Assembly (NCBI RefSeq): GCF_025457605.1
Contig: NZ_JAMZFY010000002.1
Location: 930,001 to 994,000 of the forward strand
DNA: 64,000 nt
Origin: Haloarcula laminariae
Lineage (GTDB): Archaea > Halobacteriota > Halobacteria > Halobacteriales > Haloarculaceae
Reading direction: 5' to 3'
Position 1 is the stretch's first letter, and each line of letters opens with the position of its first letter. The translations under genes and the position numbers were made by a program. Under the pieces are notes generated by a model. The model saw nothing but the letters and a program-made list of their open reading frames with translations, was not told where the DNA came from and ran no database searches. Shown here one piece after another: positions 44,645 to 52,831 of this stretch.

Positions 44645-45127
44645 CTATGCCCCGAAGGGGTCCTCGAAGTCGTCGCGGACGAAGTATCGCACCCAGTTCC
44701 CGTAGGTCCGGTCGGCGGGGTGGTCGGCCACTTGCTCGTAGCGGACGACCCCATCCGTGTCGACGACGTACGTCGCGGCGATGCCGGTGAGCCCGTGGCT
44801 GGTCTCCTCGGTGCCGCTGTACTGGTCAGCCACCTCGCCGTCGGGGTCGGCGAGCAATTGGAAATCGTAGCCGAACCGGTCGCGCATCTCGACGAGGTCG
44901 GCGACCGGGTCGGTGACTACGGGGAGAATGTCCACGTCGTCGTTGAACCAGAGGTCGTAGGATACCTCGCTGAACGTCCCGAGCTGTTCGGCACAGAAGC
45001 TACACCAGTGGCCGCGGTTGATGAGGACGACTGCGGGACCGTCCTCGAGGCGATTCGACAGCGTGACCTCGCCGCCGGCGGTGCTTTCGAGCGTGAACTC
45101 CGGGGCCTCCTCATTTTCGAGTGACAT
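44645..45127 (-). CDS. Redoxin-domain (peroxiredoxin-like, AhpC/TSA) protein
   Basis: 160 residues from ATG 45127 (MSLENEEAPEFTLESTAGGE). Thioredoxin-fold core with the active-site CxxC-like WCSFC (C42, C45) after 'VVLINRGH', and a cis-Pro region (TGIAATYVVDTDGVVRY). The active site resembles TlpA/AhpC hybrid forms ('RGHWCSFC' as in the AhpC/TSA family of haloarchaea). It should reduce peroxides or act as a thiol-disulfide reductase in the cytoplasm; no signal sequence is seen. Upstream in-frame codons reach 45235 but are not supported. Confidence 0.85.
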   Translation of the reverse strand: MSLENEEAPEFTLESTAGGEVTLSNRLEDGPAVVLINRGHWCSFCAEQLGTFSEVSYDLWFNDDVDILPVVTDPVADLVEMRDRFGYDFQLLADPDGEVADQYSGTEETSHGLTGIAATYVVDTDGVVRYEQVADHPADRTYGNWVRYFVRDDFEDPFGA

Positions 45128-45347
45128 GTTTCCTCTCGGCGCTTGAGCCTGATAACCGCTCGGGACTGTGCGCCCGGGGTAGATGTCCCAGCCGGGAACG
45201 CCGACAGCCCGGCCCGTCGATTCGCTCGTGGGCACGACGACGGCGACCGCCGAGCGGACAGGTGACAGGTTATTTGGGCCGTCGCCGCGTACGTAACGTA
45301 GTGGCAGTGGCCCGTCGGGCCGTTCTCGACGGGTCGGGAAGCAACCA

Positions 45348-46634
45348 ATGGACGAGACAGCAAAGTATCTGATACACGCAGAGATAACCGCCGCCGGGGT
45401 CGTAGAGCGCAGCGACGTCGTGGGGGCGGTGTTCGGTCAGACGGAGGGGCTGCTCGGCGACGAGCTCGACCTCCGGGACCTGCAGGACTCGAAGAAGGTC
45501 GGCCGAATCGACGTCGAGATTCACTCCGAAGGGGGGACCTCCCACGGGGAGATGACGGTCGGGAGCGGACTGGACAAGGTCGAGACGGCCATCCTGGCGG
45601 CGGCACTGGAGACTATCGAACAGGTCGGCCCCTGCAGCGCCGAAATCGCCGTCACCGACATCGAGGACATCCGAAGCGCCAAGCGCCGCGCCGTCGTCGA
45701 GCGGGCGACGGAGCTGCTCGCCGACTTCGACGCCGACGCGGTCCGGACCGAGGACATCGTCGAGACGGTCCGACAGCGCGCTCGCGTCGACGATATCACG
45801 ACCTACGAGGGGCTGCCGGCCGGACCGCGGGTGGCCGATTCGGACGCCATCGTCGTCGTCGAGGGCCGCGCGGACGTGCTCCAGCTCCTGAAACACGGCG
45901 TCAAGAACGCCGTCGCTGTCGAGGGGACCGACGTGCCCGAGGCCGTCGCGGCGCTGACCCGGGACCGGACCGTCACCGCCTTCCTCGACGGCGACCGCGG
46001 CGGCGACCTCATCCTCGAGGAGCTCTCCCAGGTCGGCGACGTGGACTACGTCGCGGTCGCGCCGCGCGGCCGCTCGGTCGAGGACCTCCCGCGGGAAGCC
46101 GTGATGTCGGCGCTCCGGGACAAAATCCCCTACGAGACGGTCGCCGAGGCCGGGAGCCCCGAGGCCGCGCTCGACGCCGACGGCGGTGAGTCGATAGCCC
46201 TCCGGCCCGGCGCCGGCGAGAGCGACGCCACCGCCGCCGTCGCCGGCGTCGAAAACGAGGCGACGGCGGAGGCGGCCGGGAGCCGCCCGGATACAGCGTC
46301 GCCGGAGGAACCCGAGAACGAGTCGGCGGTGACCGACGCGGCCGGGGACGGCCCGACCGCCCTCTCCGACCACATCGACGCCGTCATCGGCGCCGGTAGC
46401 GGTACCGTTCGCCTCCTCGACGCCGAGTTGAATGTCCTCTCGGATGGCGACGCCGCCGATGCGGTCTCGCTCATCGAGGACTGTGACCCCGCGCCCCGAA
46501 CGGCCGTCCTCGACGACACCTGCTCGCAGAAGGTCCTGGACGTCGCCGCCCAGCGCGGCGTCGAGGTAGTCGTCGCGACCGGCGACGGCGAGTACGTCAA
46601 ACAGCCCACGAGCGTGCAGGTCCGGACGGCCTAG
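45348..46634 (+). CDS. dnaG: DNA primase DnaG (archaeal)
   Basis: 428 residues. N-terminal archaeal DnaG domain (1-165), beginning MDETAKYLIHAEITAAGVVE, and a Toprim domain with the catalytic glutamate E172 (VVVEGRADVL) and the metal aspartates D214 and D216 (FLDGDRGGD). After residue 265 there is an Ala/Glu/Asp-rich linker of about 80 residues before the C-terminal conserved region (LSDHIDAVIGAGSGTVRLLD). In archaea the protein is also linked to the exosome, binding RNA through its N-terminal domain. ATG 45348 is preceded by a short leader. Convergent with the GNAT gene, 4-bp overlap. Confidence 0.95.
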   Translation: MDETAKYLIHAEITAAGVVERSDVVGAVFGQTEGLLGDELDLRDLQDSKKVGRIDVEIHSEGGTSHGEMTVGSGLDKVETAILAAALETIEQVGPCSAEIAVTDIEDIRSAKRRAVVERATELLADFDADAVRTEDIVETVRQRARVDDITTYEGLPAGPRVADSDAIVVVEGRADVLQLLKHGVKNAVAVEGTDVPEAVAALTRDRTVTAFLDGDRGGDLILEELSQVGDVDYVAVAPRGRSVEDLPREAVMSALRDKIPYETVAEAGSPEAALDADGGESIALRPGAGESDATAAVAGVENEATAEAAGSRPDTASPEEPENESAVTDAAGDGPTALSDHIDAVIGAGSGTVRLLDAELNVLSDGDAADAVSLIEDCDPAPRTAVLDDTCSQKVLDVAAQRGVEVVVATGDGEYVKQPTSVQVRTA

Positions 46635-47053
46635 AGGTCACGGACCAGCAACACGCCGTCGCCACCGTCGTCGTAGTGGTCGGGAAGCTCGTCCGCGGCC
46701 CTGAATCCGAAGCCGTCGTAGAACGACCGGACGCGTGCGTCGTCCGTGCGGGCGGTGAGCCGCACAGTCTCGAAGCCCCTCTCACGGAGCTCTCCGAGCA
46801 GCGCGTCGAGCAGTTCGCTCCCGTACCCCTGCCCCTGCATCCCCGGCGCAACGGCGAGTTCGGCGACGTAAGCGACCGGTCGGTCGGGGACCGTCAGCGC
46901 GTACCCGATGGGGCCCTCGCCCTCGTCGCAGACGAACACGTGGGGCGGGCCGTCGATGGCGACGTTCAGTAGCTCCGGCCAGGGGTCGGAGAGCGCCGCG
47001 GACTGGATGGCCCGCAGACGCGACTCGTCGGCCGGACGGGCGGGGCGAATCAT
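46631..47053 (-). CDS. GNAT family N-acetyltransferase
   Basis: 140 residues from ATG 47053 (MIRPARPADESRLRAIQSAA). Acetyl-CoA-binding motif A: 'VAYVAELAVAPGMQGQGYGS' with the Q/R-x-x-G-x-G/A loop GMQGQGYGSELLDALL, and the C-terminal part RSFYDGFGFRAADELPDHY typical of RimI-like acetyltransferases. The substrate may be a protein N-terminus or small molecule. Its ATG overlaps the stop codon of the DUF92 gene (ATGA), so the two are translationally coupled; the stop overlaps dnaG convergently by 4 bp. Confidence 0.88.
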   Translation of the reverse strand: MIRPARPADESRLRAIQSAALSDPWPELLNVAIDGPPHVFVCDEGEGPIGYALTVPDRPVAYVAELAVAPGMQGQGYGSELLDALLGELRERGFETVRLTARTDDARVRSFYDGFGFRAADELPDHYDDGGDGVLLVRDL

Positions 47054-48399
47054 ACCAGGCTGGCCGCGAGCGCGGCGCCGACGCCGGTCAGGGCCGCCGC
47101 CAGCGTCGCCAACGCGTTGACTCCCTGGTTGCCGACGACGGTCCCCTCGACCGTCGCGCCCAGCACGCTGTCGACGGTCATGCCGACGAAGCCACAGCCG
47201 ACGATGAGCGCCGCGCCGGTCGGTCCCACGGCCTCCAGGGTGGCGGCGGCGATGCCGGCGATGATGGCGGCGCCGACGAGCCCGGCGACGATGCCCTGCC
47301 AGGTGACGCCGCCGTCGGTTCCCGGTTCGACGCGCTCGAACGTGGTGATGAGCCGCGGGTTGTCGTAGAGGCCGCCGAACTCGCTGGAGAAAGTGTCGGT
47401 CATGGCCGCGGCGACGGCGCCCGCGAAGGCGTACAGAAAGAGCGTTGGGTCGACGCCGATGTGGGAGGGGCTGGCGGCCCACAGGAGGACCGCGACGAGG
47501 GCGACGATGGAGTTCGCGAGCACGTTCCCGCTTCCCCGGGCGCCCTCGTTCTCCTCGGCGATGCCGCGGTCCTGTTTGGCCTCGTACTGGTACTTCGTCG
47601 AGAGCCCGCCGAGCCCGAAGAAGGTGATGAGCATGGCGAACCAGCCATACCCTCCGAGGACGATGGTGAGCAGGGACAGCAAGACGCCGGTCAGCATCCC
47701 CGGGAGCGAGGCCGTATCGAGCGCGTAGGCGACGTACCCGAGTACCGCCGAGATAGCCAGCGCGACGAGGACGCGAGTCGTCCCCACGCCGCGGTCGGCC
47801 GCGAGCACGAAGAACAGCCACAGCAGGAGACCCACCGACAGCAGGACGAGCGGGTCGTCGCGCTCGAAGAGGACGGAGCGAAACAGCGCGGCGACGAGCG
47901 CCCCGGTGCCCGCCAGGAAGAGGGCGGTCGCGGGGGCGACGCTCCCGGCGCCCATGCGGGCGGCGACAACGGCGGCGACGGTGCCACAGGCGAAGCCGGT
48001 GACGACGAAGCCGGCGGTCGCCACCACCTCGTCGCTGTGAAGCCGGTCGGCGACGCGCTGGCCGAAGTTACCGTAGGCGACGATGACGACGGTGCCGACG
48101 AACACCCAGACGGGCAGGTCGAACCGTATCGCCAGGAACGCCAGGCTGGCCGCGGCCAGCGCGAAGGCGGCGAGCCCGTAGAGGCGGCCGTCCTCGTAGT
48201 CGCCCGGCCGCGCGAAAACGTCGAACACCGGCGTGTCGGGGCCGATGGCGAACATTGCGAAGAAGGCGACCGCGAGGAAGGGCGCGGTCGCGGCGACAGT
48301 CGCAGCGGCGGGCGAGGCGAGGCCGGCGGCGACCGGGACGGCGAAGGCCAGCGTGCCGACCGCGGCGAACGCGCCCGCCCGTCGGACTGTCGATGTCAC
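47050..48399 (-). CDS. DUF92 family membrane protein (VTE6-like polyprenyl-phosphate kinase?)
   Basis: 449 residues from GTG 48399; the frame is open further but the added sequence is GC-rich noise and covers the next promoter. Eleven or more hydrophobic helices. The C-terminal half is the DUF92/TIGR00297 domain: 'FGLGGLSTKYQYEAKQDRGIAEENEGARGSGNVLANS', 'AMTDTFSSEFGGLY' and 'GGVTWQGIVAGLVGAAII' are its signatures. Plant VTE6 of this family phosphorylates phytyl phosphate; here a polyprenyl or geranylgeranyl phosphate substrate is plausible, given two cis-prenyltransferase homologues immediately upstream. The N-terminal 170-residue membrane part is extra. Confidence 0.85.
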   Translation of the reverse strand: MTSTVRRAGAFAAVGTLAFAVPVAAGLASPAAATVAATAPFLAVAFFAMFAIGPDTPVFDVFARPGDYEDGRLYGLAAFALAAASLAFLAIRFDLPVWVFVGTVVIVAYGNFGQRVADRLHSDEVVATAGFVVTGFACGTVAAVVAARMGAGSVAPATALFLAGTGALVAALFRSVLFERDDPLVLLSVGLLLWLFFVLAADRGVGTTRVLVALAISAVLGYVAYALDTASLPGMLTGVLLSLLTIVLGGYGWFAMLITFFGLGGLSTKYQYEAKQDRGIAEENEGARGSGNVLANSIVALVAVLLWAASPSHIGVDPTLFLYAFAGAVAAAMTDTFSSEFGGLYDNPRLITTFERVEPGTDGGVTWQGIVAGLVGAAIIAGIAAATLEAVGPTGAALIVGCGFVGMTVDSVLGATVEGTVVGNQGVNALATLAAALTGVGAALAASLV

Positions 48400-48561
48400 G
48401 TCCCGCCGGTATCCCCGAGAGCCACTTACTCTTTCCGAACTGTCCGGGCCGGGAACGGTCGTCGGTTCCGCACTGACCGCTGGTGTACACCCCGTCTCTC
48501 GGTCGCTCCGATACTTCCCCGGACCGTGGGTTTTAGGCGCGGCGTCGGTGTACACGACGCC

Positions 48562-49170
48562 GTGGGACTGTACGACCGGTATCTCGCCCTCCGAATCCGG
48601 CGGAGCGACGCCGCCCTCCCCGAGACGGTCGCGCTGGTCATCACCGAGCGGGACCTGTTGACAGACGGCGCCTACACCACTCTGGAGCGGTTCTTCGAGT
48701 GGGCGGTCCAGTACGGCGCCGAGACCATCGTCGTTTACGTCTCCGTCCTGGACGAGGAGGTGGTGCCGACGCTCCGGCGGGAGCTGTCGGCCCTCCGCGC
48801 GCCGGCGGCCGTTGCCGTCCGCGGACCGGGCGACCAGCGAGCGGCCGACGCCCCCATTCAGATTTCCATCGGGCTGGGCGGTCAGTCGGAGTTCGCGACG
48901 GCGGTCCGCAAACTCGCCGAGCGCGTCGATTCGGGCGAGCTCGCCCCCGCGAGCATCGACGAGGCGGCCGTCGAGGAGCATCTCGTCTTCCCGACCGCGC
49001 CGGACCTGGTCATCAAGACCGGCGCCGAGCGCCTCTCTGACTTCATGATATGGCAGTCGGTGTACTCGGAGCTGTACTTCACCGACGTGAACTGGCAGAA
49101 CGTGCGCAAGCGCGACTACCTCCGGGCGTTACGGGACTACCAGGAACGGCAGCGTCGGTTCGGACGCTGA
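48562..49170 (+). CDS. Degenerate UppS-family protein, catalytic site lost, RxG retained (NgBR-like)
   Basis: 202 residues from GTG 48562, with a TATA-like TTTTAGG about 25 bp upstream. It is a cis-prenyltransferase by fold: 'TGAERLSDFMIWQSVYSELY', 'FTDVNWQNV' and the C-terminal RxG (R199-F200-G201) match the C-terminal half of UppS. But the P-loop catalytic motif is gone: where the family has D-G-N-x-R, this protein reads ALVITERDLLTDG (residues 24-36), the aspartate being aligned with T28. The whole N-terminal half is also shortened. By analogy with eukaryotic NgBR, the protein should be a non-catalytic partner of the true synthase at 49,295-50,212, which lies 124 bp away in convergent orientation. 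Confidence 0.8.
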   Translation: MGLYDRYLALRIRRSDAALPETVALVITERDLLTDGAYTTLERFFEWAVQYGAETIVVYVSVLDEEVVPTLRRELSALRAPAAVAVRGPGDQRAADAPIQISIGLGGQSEFATAVRKLAERVDSGELAPASIDEAAVEEHLVFPTAPDLVIKTGAERLSDFMIWQSVYSELYFTDVNWQNVRKRDYLRALRDYQERQRRFGR

Positions 49171-49294
49171 GCGAAACGACCCAGACATCGACGACCGATG
49201 TGAACGCCGGACGACGACAGCACTCCCCGCCGGTCAGCTGGCCGTTCGGCGGCGGGCTCGACGCGGTTCGCGGTCACCAGTCCGCTCGGGGCCC

Positions 49295-50212
49295 TCAATC
49301 CGCCGTCTCCAACTCGCCGTTTAGCTCCTCGCGCTCCTTGCTCGGCAGGGCGTCGCGGAACCGACCCAGCGCCCGCCGGGCCTGTGGGAGGTCGGCGTCC
49401 TCGACGGCCTGGACGAGCGACATCGCGCGTCGGGCGCGGGTAGTCCGCCAGGAGGCCTCGCGGTTCTGGTAGGTACGGATGGCCCGCAGGAAGTCGATTT
49501 TCCGGAACTCCGGCCAGTAGGGGGCACAGAAGAACGTCGCGGCCTCGTTGCCGTTGGCGTGCCACGGGAGGAAGTTCGAGGTGCGCTCGTCCCCGCCGGT
49601 CCGGACGATGAGGTCCACGTCGCGGGTGGGCCCCTCGTAGAGGCAGCGTTCGATGGTGTCGGCGTCGATGTCGGCGGGGGCGAGCTCGCCCGCGTCGACG
49701 CGCTCGGTGACGTCGCGGGCCGCACCGAGCAGTTCCGCGCGGCCGCCGTAGGCCAGCGCGATGTTGAGGTTGAGGCGGTCGTAGCTCCCGGTCCGGGCCT
49801 CGGCGTAGTCGATGGCGTCCCGGACCCGCTCGGGGAGCATGTCTATCTCGCCGATGGCGCGGATGCAGACCTCGGCCTCGTGGACGCGGTCGGCGTCGGC
49901 GAAGCTGCGGAGCTTCTCCTCGACCAGGTCGAAGATGTACTCGCGTTGCTCCGGGGGCCGGTCGAAGTTCTCGGTCGAGAAGGTGTACAGCGTCACCTCG
50001 TCGATGCCGAGGTCGTCACACCAGTGTAACAGCGCCTCGGTGGTCTCGGCGCCCTCGCTGTGGCCCTGTGTCGTCTCGACGCCCTGTTTGCGGGCGTAGC
50101 GTCGGTTCCCGTCCTGAATGACCGCGACGTGGCTGGGCGTTCCCGACAGTTCCCGCTGTAGTACCCGCTCGTATGCCCCGTAACCCAACTGCACGATCCG
50201 CTCTCGCATCAT
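49295..50212 (-). CDS. uppS: Cis-prenyltransferase (UppS family), catalytic subunit
   Basis: 305 residues from ATG 50212; ATG 50209 and 50221 are alternatives, and TTATCGG about 25 bp before 50210 favours 50209/50212. The catalytic loop is intact: HVAVIQDGNRRYARKQG with D34, then 'TLYTFSTENFDRP' and 'LIVRTGGDERTSNFLPW'. It should elongate FPP/GGPP with IPP in cis to give dolichyl-type polyprenyl diphosphate for N-glycosylation. Unlike bacterial UppS it lacks the 'AYxELYFTD' strand (here ANGNEAATFFCAPYW) and the RxG motif (here NREASWRTT), and has a helical C-terminal extension of about 45 residues. These are DHDDS-like traits. Confidence 0.9.
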   Translation of the reverse strand: MMRERIVQLGYGAYERVLQRELSGTPSHVAVIQDGNRRYARKQGVETTQGHSEGAETTEALLHWCDDLGIDEVTLYTFSTENFDRPPEQREYIFDLVEEKLRSFADADRVHEAEVCIRAIGEIDMLPERVRDAIDYAEARTGSYDRLNLNIALAYGGRAELLGAARDVTERVDAGELAPADIDADTIERCLYEGPTRDVDLIVRTGGDERTSNFLPWHANGNEAATFFCAPYWPEFRKIDFLRAIRTYQNREASWRTTRARRAMSLVQAVEDADLPQARRALGRFRDALPSKEREELNGELETAD

Positions 50213-50281
50213 CTGTAGCATATCAACGAGCCGATAAGGGGTTTGTGGCTCGGCGGCCGGCGTGGCAAGGGGCCGCATAGA

Positions 50282-50288
50282 TTTAATA
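50282..50288 (+). promoter_or_regulatory. TATA box for the cold shock protein gene
   Basis: TTTAATA lies 27-33 bp before ATG 50315, the normal spacing for a leaderless or nearly leaderless transcript, on the opposite side of the divergent uppS promoter. Confidence 0.6.
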
Positions 50289-50314
50289 GGGGCGAGCGAG
50301 AACTGTCGAGCGCA

Positions 50315-50509
50315 ATGGCGACCGGTACGGTAGACTTCTTCAACGATACGGGCGGGTACGGCTTCATCGATACCGAGGACGCGGACGAGGACGTCTTCTT
50401 CCACATGGAGGACGTGGGAGGTCCGGACCTGGAGGAAGGTCAGGAGGTCGAGTTCGACATCGTCCAGGCCGACAAGGGTCCGCGGGCGGAGAACGTGACA
50501 CGGCTGTAA
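50315..50509 (+). CDS. cspA: Cold shock domain protein (CspA-like)
   Basis: 64 residues: MATGTVDFFNDTGGYGFIDT, DEDVFFHMEDV and EGQEVEFDIVQADKGPRAENV. The RNP1 (GGYGFI) and RNP2 (DVFFHM) motifs of the OB fold are present, with aromatic residues F8/F9 and F29/F30. It binds single-stranded RNA or DNA and acts as an RNA chaperone. Highly acidic as in other haloarchaea. It is divergent from uppS (about 100 bp between starts) and is followed by a DUF5778-like gene. Confidence 0.95.
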   Translation: MATGTVDFFNDTGGYGFIDTEDADEDVFFHMEDVGGPDLEEGQEVEFDIVQADKGPRAENVTRL

Positions 50510-50582
50510 CGCGCAGAGAGCGGACTTTCCGCCGGCCACGCAATCCGAAGCGCCTTAGGACGTGCCCCGCCCAGCCACGGGT

Positions 50583-50993
50583 ATGAGCGACGGCGAGGCA
50601 CTCGACGACGACCTCTACCGACGGACAAAGCAGCTGCTAGAGCCCGGCGAGATACAGCTCAACGGCGCCGTGGTCCACACGGAGTACGACGGCAGCGACG
50701 AGATAGAGATGATGCAGGCGACCATCGACGTCGGCGAGCGAATCGCCGAGGGGTACGGGATGGACCCGACCGACACGTTCGTCTACTCGGGTAGCGACGA
50801 CCCGGAGTTCGCCTCGAACCAGCACCAGGGGCTCACGCTCGACGGCGAGGAGTTCGTCTGGGAGTGCCAGCAACTGCTGCGTGACGGCGCCTTCGACCTC
50901 GTCTTCTACTACGAAGCGAGCGCCGACCACGAGGCGATTCTCGACGCTATCGAGGACGAGGGCTTCGCCGTCACCGGCGTCCGCGGGGAGTAA
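50583..50993 (+). CDS. Conserved haloarchaeal protein (DUF5778-like)
   Basis: 136 residues from ATG 50583 (MSDGEALDDDLYRRTKQLLE). Soluble, acidic, alpha/beta: 'PGEIQLNGAVVHTEYDGSDEI', 'DVGERIAEGYGMDPTDTFVYSGSDDPEF' and 'DLVFYYEASADHEAILDAIEDEGFAVTGV'. The C-terminal strand-helix-strand resembles a ferredoxin-like fold half. It matches the haloarchaeal family DUF5778 as I recall it. It follows cspA in the same direction after 73 bp and precedes the heme operon. No function is known. Confidence 0.75.
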   Translation: MSDGEALDDDLYRRTKQLLEPGEIQLNGAVVHTEYDGSDEIEMMQATIDVGERIAEGYGMDPTDTFVYSGSDDPEFASNQHQGLTLDGEEFVWECQQLLRDGAFDLVFYYEASADHEAILDAIEDEGFAVTGVRGE

Positions 50994-51092
50994 CGATATC
51001 AGGCCCGTCGCGGCCGTTCCCACATTGACTCCAGCGGCGTGTTCGGCCGACGCCGTAGGCCGAACCGCGAGAGCGACACTGCGTCCGCGCCG

Positions 51093-51100
51093 TTTTTATC
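51093..51100 (+). promoter_or_regulatory. TATA box of the ahbAB-sirC-hemA operon
   Basis: TTTTTATC lies 23-30 bp upstream of ATG 51123, a canonical leaderless promoter for the three-gene operon that follows. Confidence 0.65.
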
Positions 51101-51122
51101 CGCCGAGTCCCGACTGTCGCTC

Positions 51123-52184
51123 ATGACCAACGAGCTCGGGCGGGTGGACAGCGCGATCTGTAACGCGTTCCAGGGTGGGTTCCCCGTCGTCTCCCGGCCC
51201 TTCGAGCCGGCCGCCGCGGCGCTTTCCGACCACGGTATCGACGTGACCGGCGCCGAATTGCTCAACCGCGTCCAGCACCTCGACGAACGCGGCGTGCTCA
51301 GCCGCTTCGGCGCGCTCATCAACGCTCAGGAAATCGGCGGGACGGCGACGCTTGTCGCGACCCACGCCCCCGAGGACAGCTACGAGGAACACGCCGACCT
51401 CGTCAACGCCCATCCCGAGGTCGCCCACAACTACGAGCGCGAGCACCCCTACCTCAACATGTGGTTCGTCCTCAGCGTGGTCGACGAATCGCGCGTCGAG
51501 GAGGTCCTGGCCGATATCGAGGCCGAGACGGGCGAGCCGACCTACAACCTGCCCAAACAGCAGGAGTTCCACGTCGGCGCGAAGTTCCCCGTCGAGGGGC
51601 CACAGACCCAGGCCGTCGACTGCAGCGACGCCGGCCCCGAGGTCGAGCCGACCGACCGACGCTCCCTGACCGCCGACGAGCTGGACCTCGTGCTGGAAAT
51701 CCAGGGCGGGCTGCCCATCACCGAGACGCCCTACGCCGACGTGGCCGACGCCATCGACGCGGACACCGAGTGGGTCGTCGAGACGATAAAACGGTTCAAC
51801 CAGGAGGGGAAGGTCCGCCGCGTCGGCGCCATCCCGAACCACTACGCCCTGGGCTACTCCGAGAACGGGATGACCGTCTGGGACGTGCCCGACGAGGTCA
51901 TCGACGAGGTCGGGCAGGCCGTCGCCGAGTTCGACTTCGTCACGCACTGCTACGAGCGGCCCCGCCACGAGGGGGTCTGGCCGTACAACTTCTTCGCGAT
52001 GACACACGGCCGCAGCGAGGAAGAGAGCGAGCGGCGCATCCAACAGGTCCACGACCGGATGACCGAGTACTGGGACGTCGAGGACGGGGACTGGGACACG
52101 CTGTTCTCGACGCGCATCCTGAAGAAGACGGGTATCAGACTGGACGAACGCGCACAGGCGAACGCGGAGCCCGCCGGGGACTGA
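51123..52184 (+). CDS. ahbAB: Siroheme decarboxylase, fused AhbA-AhbB (two AsnC/Lrp units)
   Basis: 353 residues from ATG 51123. Two homologous Lrp/AsnC-like units, each HTH plus ligand domain: first from residue 1 ('RVQHLDERGVLSRFGALINA' and 'HNYEREHPYLNMWFVLS'), second from about 185 ('VVETIKRFNQEGKVRRVGAIPNHYALGY' and 'HCYERPRHEGVWPYNFFAMTHG'). The latter motifs with H/Y-E-R are the active-site pattern of AhbA/B and NirDLGH. They decarboxylate siroheme to 12,18-didecarboxysiroheme in the alternative heme pathway. In many organisms the units are separate chains; here they are one polypeptide. It overlaps sirC by 1 bp. Confidence 0.92.
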   Translation: MTNELGRVDSAICNAFQGGFPVVSRPFEPAAAALSDHGIDVTGAELLNRVQHLDERGVLSRFGALINAQEIGGTATLVATHAPEDSYEEHADLVNAHPEVAHNYEREHPYLNMWFVLSVVDESRVEEVLADIEAETGEPTYNLPKQQEFHVGAKFPVEGPQTQAVDCSDAGPEVEPTDRRSLTADELDLVLEIQGGLPITETPYADVADAIDADTEWVVETIKRFNQEGKVRRVGAIPNHYALGYSENGMTVWDVPDEVIDEVGQAVAEFDFVTHCYERPRHEGVWPYNFFAMTHGRSEEESERRIQQVHDRMTEYWDVEDGDWDTLFSTRILKKTGIRLDERAQANAEPAGD

Positions 52185-52831
52185 TGATTCCCCTTCTCCA
52201 CGATTTCACGGGCGAGACGGTCCTGATATTCGGGGGCGGCCCCGTGGGCGCCCGCAAGGCCCGCCGCTTTGCAGCCGAGGCCGACGCTATCGTCGTCAGC
52301 CCCGACTTCGTCGACCGGGCGTTCGGCGGGGCCGAGCGGGTCCGGGAAGCGCCCGACGCCGACGGCGTCCGGGAGTGGGTCGACCGGATCGACCCGGCGC
52401 TGGTGGTCGCCGCGACCGACGACGCCGAGCTGAACGCGGCCGCCGAGGCCGCCGCCCGCGAGGCCGGCGCGCTGGTCAACCGCGCCGACGACCACGGCGA
52501 GCAGGACGCCGGCAACGTCGTCGTCCCCGCGACGGTCCGGGACGACCCCGTCGTGATGGCCGTCGCCACGGGCGGCCGCTCGCCGGCCCTGTCGAAGTAC
52601 CTCCGGGAGGCGTTCGAGGAGCAGTTCGCCGGCGCGGGGGCGATGGCCGAACTGACCGGCGACCTCCGCGAGGAGCTGAAATCCGCTGACATGACGGCGG
52701 CCGAACGCCGTGACGCGGTCAGGACCGTTGTCAGAACCCGAGAAGTTTGGAAGGCTTTAGATAGTGGCAGGTCCAATGCCAGACAAGTAGCAGCAGACGT
52801 GATTGGATACCAAATGGGTGATACGTCGTGA
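52184..52831 (+). CDS. sirC: Precorrin-2 dehydrogenase / sirohydrochlorin ferrochelatase (siroheme synthase N-terminal type)
   Basis: 215 residues starting at ATG 52184, overlapping the stop of the previous gene by one base (TGATG). NAD-binding GGGPVGARKARR is at residues 17-28; 'VVAATDDAELN' and 'VNRADDHGEQDAGNVVVPATV' are the typical Met8p/SirC blocks; 'MAVATGGRSPALSKYLREAFEE' ends the catalytic part. It oxidises precorrin-2 to sirohydrochlorin. A C-terminal helix bundle completes the family length. Its stop overlaps the hemA start by 4 bp. Confidence 0.94.
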   Translation: MIPLLHDFTGETVLIFGGGPVGARKARRFAAEADAIVVSPDFVDRAFGGAERVREAPDADGVREWVDRIDPALVVAATDDAELNAAAEAAAREAGALVNRADDHGEQDAGNVVVPATVRDDPVVMAVATGGRSPALSKYLREAFEEQFAGAGAMAELTGDLREELKSADMTAAERRDAVRTVVRTREVWKALDSGRSNARQVAADVIGYQMGDTS

